Part shown: in pieces, positions 12,219-14,419 of the stretch | Numbering within the stretch: the first letter of the stretch is position 1 | Layout: every line of letters starts with the position of its first letter | Source: Bacillota bacterium | GTDB taxonomy: Bacteria; Bacillota; Clostridia; Lachnospirales; Lachnospiraceae | Assembly: GCA_023437885.1 (NCBI GenBank) | Contig: JAEZFH010000370.1 | Span: forward strand, 1 to 14,419 | DNA length: 14,419 bases | Reading direction: 5' to 3' | Made by a program: the position numbers and the translations under genes | Notes under the pieces: generated by a model | Told to the model about the DNA's origin: nothing | The model's database searches: none | Seen by the model: only the letters and a program-made list of their open reading frames with translations

Positions 12219-14419
12219 ATGGAAAAGCAATTGATGAAAGAAGAAATTCGGTTTGAAGTACTAACGGAAAAGAATATTGCCCCCGACTGGCATCCGGAGC
12301 TTGAGCTTGTATTTGTTCTGCAGGGAAGCGGCTGGCTGCATTTTGAGGGGAATGAGCCGGTATATACCGTAAGGGCGAATGATATTTTTGTAATTAACAG
12401 TTTTCAAAAGTGCAGCCTTGCTCTGGATATGGGAGCGATGGCGTTGTCGCTGCGGGTTTCCAGTTTGTTTTTGGCATTGTTTTGCCCGGAGGCAGAAGCA
12501 CCGTGGATCGAATGCAAATCCTTTTTGTTTTCAGAAAAAGAACAGCAGGCTTTTGATGTGCTGCGAAGAGATCTGGCACATGTTTTTCAGGCACGGTTTA
12601 AAAGGGAGGGTGCTCTATCCACTCATCTGAGAAGTCAGGTGGCTTTGCTGATTAATGACCTGTTTCAAAGCTTCATGGTAAGCAGGTCGCATTCTGACAG
12701 CTATGATAAGGGGCAGGAGCATCTGCGCAGAGCCATCGGTTACATTCACAGAAATTATAAGGAGAATATCTCCCTTTCGGATCTTGCACAGTATACCTAT
12801 CTGAGTCCTTCCTATATCTCCAGAAGCTTTAAGAAATATCTTGGTGTTACATTTACGGAATATCTGGTTCAGCTGCGTCTGTTTTATGTGCTTTCCATGC
12901 TGAGAGGAAATGCCACTGTAACAGAAATTGCATACGAAACTGGCTTTTCCAATGCCAGCTCCTTAATTGAGGCCTTCAAGAATTATAAGGGAATAACACC
13001 GGGTCAGTACCGGCGGGAGAGAAGCAAAAATGAAATTCAGGAGGAAGCTTCTTTTTCGGCTGATACGGAAGAATTGTCGGATGTGTTTGAAGCCCTGATG
13101 AAGTATGCAAAGATACCCGAGAATCCTGCCCAGGTACCTCCTGCAAAGGTCCTGGAGGTGGAGGCAGATATCTCGGTGAGCGGAAAGCGTCTGTCACATA
13201 ACTGGAAGCGGCTGATTAACGCAGGATATGCCAGAAATTTACTGGATGCCAAGATGCAGCAGCAGGTACAGCAGCTCCAGGACAGCATCGGGTTTCAATA
13301 CATTCGTTGCAAAGGGCTTCTGGATGACGACATGATTCTATATACGAAGGATATCTTAGGAAAAGTAACTATGAATTATGTCTATATCGATGAAGCGGTC
13401 GATTTTATTCTCTCAGCAGGAGCGAAGCCTTATTTGGAGCTAAGTCATATGCCTTCGGTTTTATCCGGACAGCAATCCTATCTAATGCGCAGGCCAACCT
13501 GTATTGCAGCCCCTACGGACCTTCTGCTCTGGCAGCGGCTGGTCGAGGAGTTGATGAAGCATCTGGTGCAGCGTTATGGGATACCGCAGATGAAGCAATG
13601 GTTGTTTGCACCCTGGACATCCCCTGACTTCTCTGACTTCGGACTGTTTACGCTGGAGGAATATCTGGATATTTACAGCACCGCTTACAAAGCGATTAAA
13701 GAAAGCTGTGCCGGGTTCAGAGTTTGCGGCTCCGGAAGTCTGGTACATGCGAGGGAAAGAATCGATTGGTTTCTTAATGAATGCCGGGAGAGAGACTGTA
13801 TGCCCGATATCTTGTCCTTTCATTCCTTTGCTGCCGTGCAGCCGAGCGAGGAGACAGATACAATAAAGCTGGAAGAGACCAGCACAGCGTTTTATCTGGC
13901 AGTCAGCAGTGATGAGCAGTATTTGTCAAATGCATATAAAAATATAAAAGAGCTTACGGCAAAAAGAGGGCTGGAGCATTTGCCGGTGCTTCTGGATGAA
14001 TGGAGCAATAATATATGGCAGAGAGATTTGTGCAATGATACCAGTTATAAATCAACCTATATTTTTAAGTCAATATTAGAAAACTATGACAGCTTCTACG
14101 GGATGGGTTATTTTAATATCGGTGATCAACTGGATGAGATCGCCCCTGCACCGGAGCTGTTCCATGGAGGGTTCGGCCTGTTTACACGGAGAGGGCTGCC
14201 GAAGAGTGCTTACCGTGCGATGCAGCTTTTGGGAAAGATAGGTGACCGCTTGGTGGCTAAGGGCAGCGGGTGGTTCATTACAAGTACCGAGGATGAGGTT
14301 CAAATATACTTATATAATTATTGCCACTATGATTTGCTTTACCGCTACCGGCATACCACGAATCTTACGAAAACAGACCGCTACAAGGTGTTTAATGAGA
14401 AACAGCCCCTGTCCTATCA
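12219..14419 (+). CDS. AraC-family regulator fused to a GH39-like domain (3' partial)
   Basis: The frame stays open to the window edge (733 complete residues), so the C-terminus is missing. The N-terminal part is a cupin-like sensor (WHPELELVFVLQGSGWLHFEG, then VRANDIFVINS). An AraC/XylS DNA-binding domain with two helix-turn-helix units spans about residues 165-268 (ISLSDLAQYTYLSPSYISRSFKKYLG; VTEIAYETGFSNASSLIEAFKNYKG). From about residue 308 a glycoside hydrolase family 39 (beta-xylosidase-like) domain follows, with LLDDDM, FHSF, DEWS and NDTSYKSTYI segments. The presumed nucleophile survives at E594 (LLDEWS). The acid/base motif, normally WNEP, reads WTSP at 466-469, so the glutamate is replaced by S468. 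This suggests a sugar-binding regulator rather than a working xylosidase. The ATG has GGAGGT at 12208-12213, five bases upstream. The targets are not in view. Confidence 0.88.
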   Translation, partial: MEKQLMKEEIRFEVLTEKNIAPDWHPELELVFVLQGSGWLHFEGNEPVYTVRANDIFVINSFQKCSLALDMGAMALSLRVSSLFLALFCPEAEAPWIECKSFLFSEKEQQAFDVLRRDLAHVFQARFKREGALSTHLRSQVALLINDLFQSFMVSRSHSDSYDKGQEHLRRAIGYIHRNYKENISLSDLAQYTYLSPSYISRSFKKYLGVTFTEYLVQLRLFYVLSMLRGNATVTEIAYETGFSNASSLIEAFKNYKGITPGQYRRERSKNEIQEEASFSADTEELSDVFEALMKYAKIPENPAQVPPAKVLEVEADISVSGKRLSHNWKRLINAGYARNLLDAKMQQQVQQLQDSIGFQYIRCKGLLDDDMILYTKDILGKVTMNYVYIDEAVDFILSAGAKPYLELSHMPSVLSGQQSYLMRRPTCIAAPTDLLLWQRLVEELMKHLVQRYGIPQMKQWLFAPWTSPDFSDFGLFTLEEYLDIYSTAYKAIKESCAGFRVCGSGSLVHARERIDWFLNECRERDCMPDILSFHSFAAVQPSEETDTIKLEETSTAFYLAVSSDEQYLSNAYKNIKELTAKRGLEHLPVLLDEWSNNIWQRDLCNDTSYKSTYIFKSILENYDSFYGMGYFNIGDQLDEIAPAPELFHGGFGLFTRRGLPKSAYRAMQLLGKIGDRLVAKGSGWFITSTEDEVQIYLYNYCHYDLLYRYRHTTNLTKTDRYKVFNEKQPLSY

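Overview
The window looks like chromosomal DNA of a spore-forming Gram-positive anaerobe of the class Clostridia, probably Lachnospiraceae-like. The evidence is a sporulation gene (spoIIIAH), strong AGGAGG-type ribosome binding sites with several GTG and TTG starts, and a gene order close to the Bacillus/Clostridium block spoIIIA - yqhY - nusB - xseA - xseB - ispA - dxs - tlyA - argR. All genes read on the + strand. The family assignments are strong; the taxon is an inference.

Bases 1-8692 hold conserved housekeeping genes. spoIIIAH closes a spoIIIA operon and is followed by a good hairpin terminator. A clear vegetative promoter then drives a yqhY/Asp23-family gene, which ends in another long hairpin. 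nusB follows, flanked on both sides by copies of a short hairpin-forming repeat. The compact run xseA-xseB-ispA-dxs-tlyA comes next: both subunits of exonuclease VII, two isoprenoid enzymes and an rRNA methyltransferase, with overlaps or short gaps. nadK has its own likely promoter after a 233-base gap full of palindromes, and argR follows it.

From about 9220 the order departs from the usual one. recN, spoIVB and spo0A normally follow argR in this lineage. Here there is a 344-base structured non-coding stretch and then yebC. Just past the yebC stop lies a second, synonymously diverged copy of the last ten codons of yebC, then a strong terminator. The following part (about 10333-12176) looks AT-richer and carries accessory genes: a Qnr-like pentapeptide-repeat protein and a nucleotidyltransferase-fold protein.

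The window ends inside a large AraC-type regulator fused to a GH39 (beta-xylosidase-like) domain. Its open frame runs from 12219 off the right edge. The position of the GH39 acid/base glutamate appears to be serine, which suggests a sugar-sensing regulator rather than an active enzyme.

I did not find a CRISPR array, tRNA or rRNA gene, transposase or recognisable defence system. The most unusual signals are the duplicated yebC tail, the hairpin repeat family around nusB, the degenerate catalytic site of the AraC-GH39 protein, and the leader with competing hairpins before yebC.
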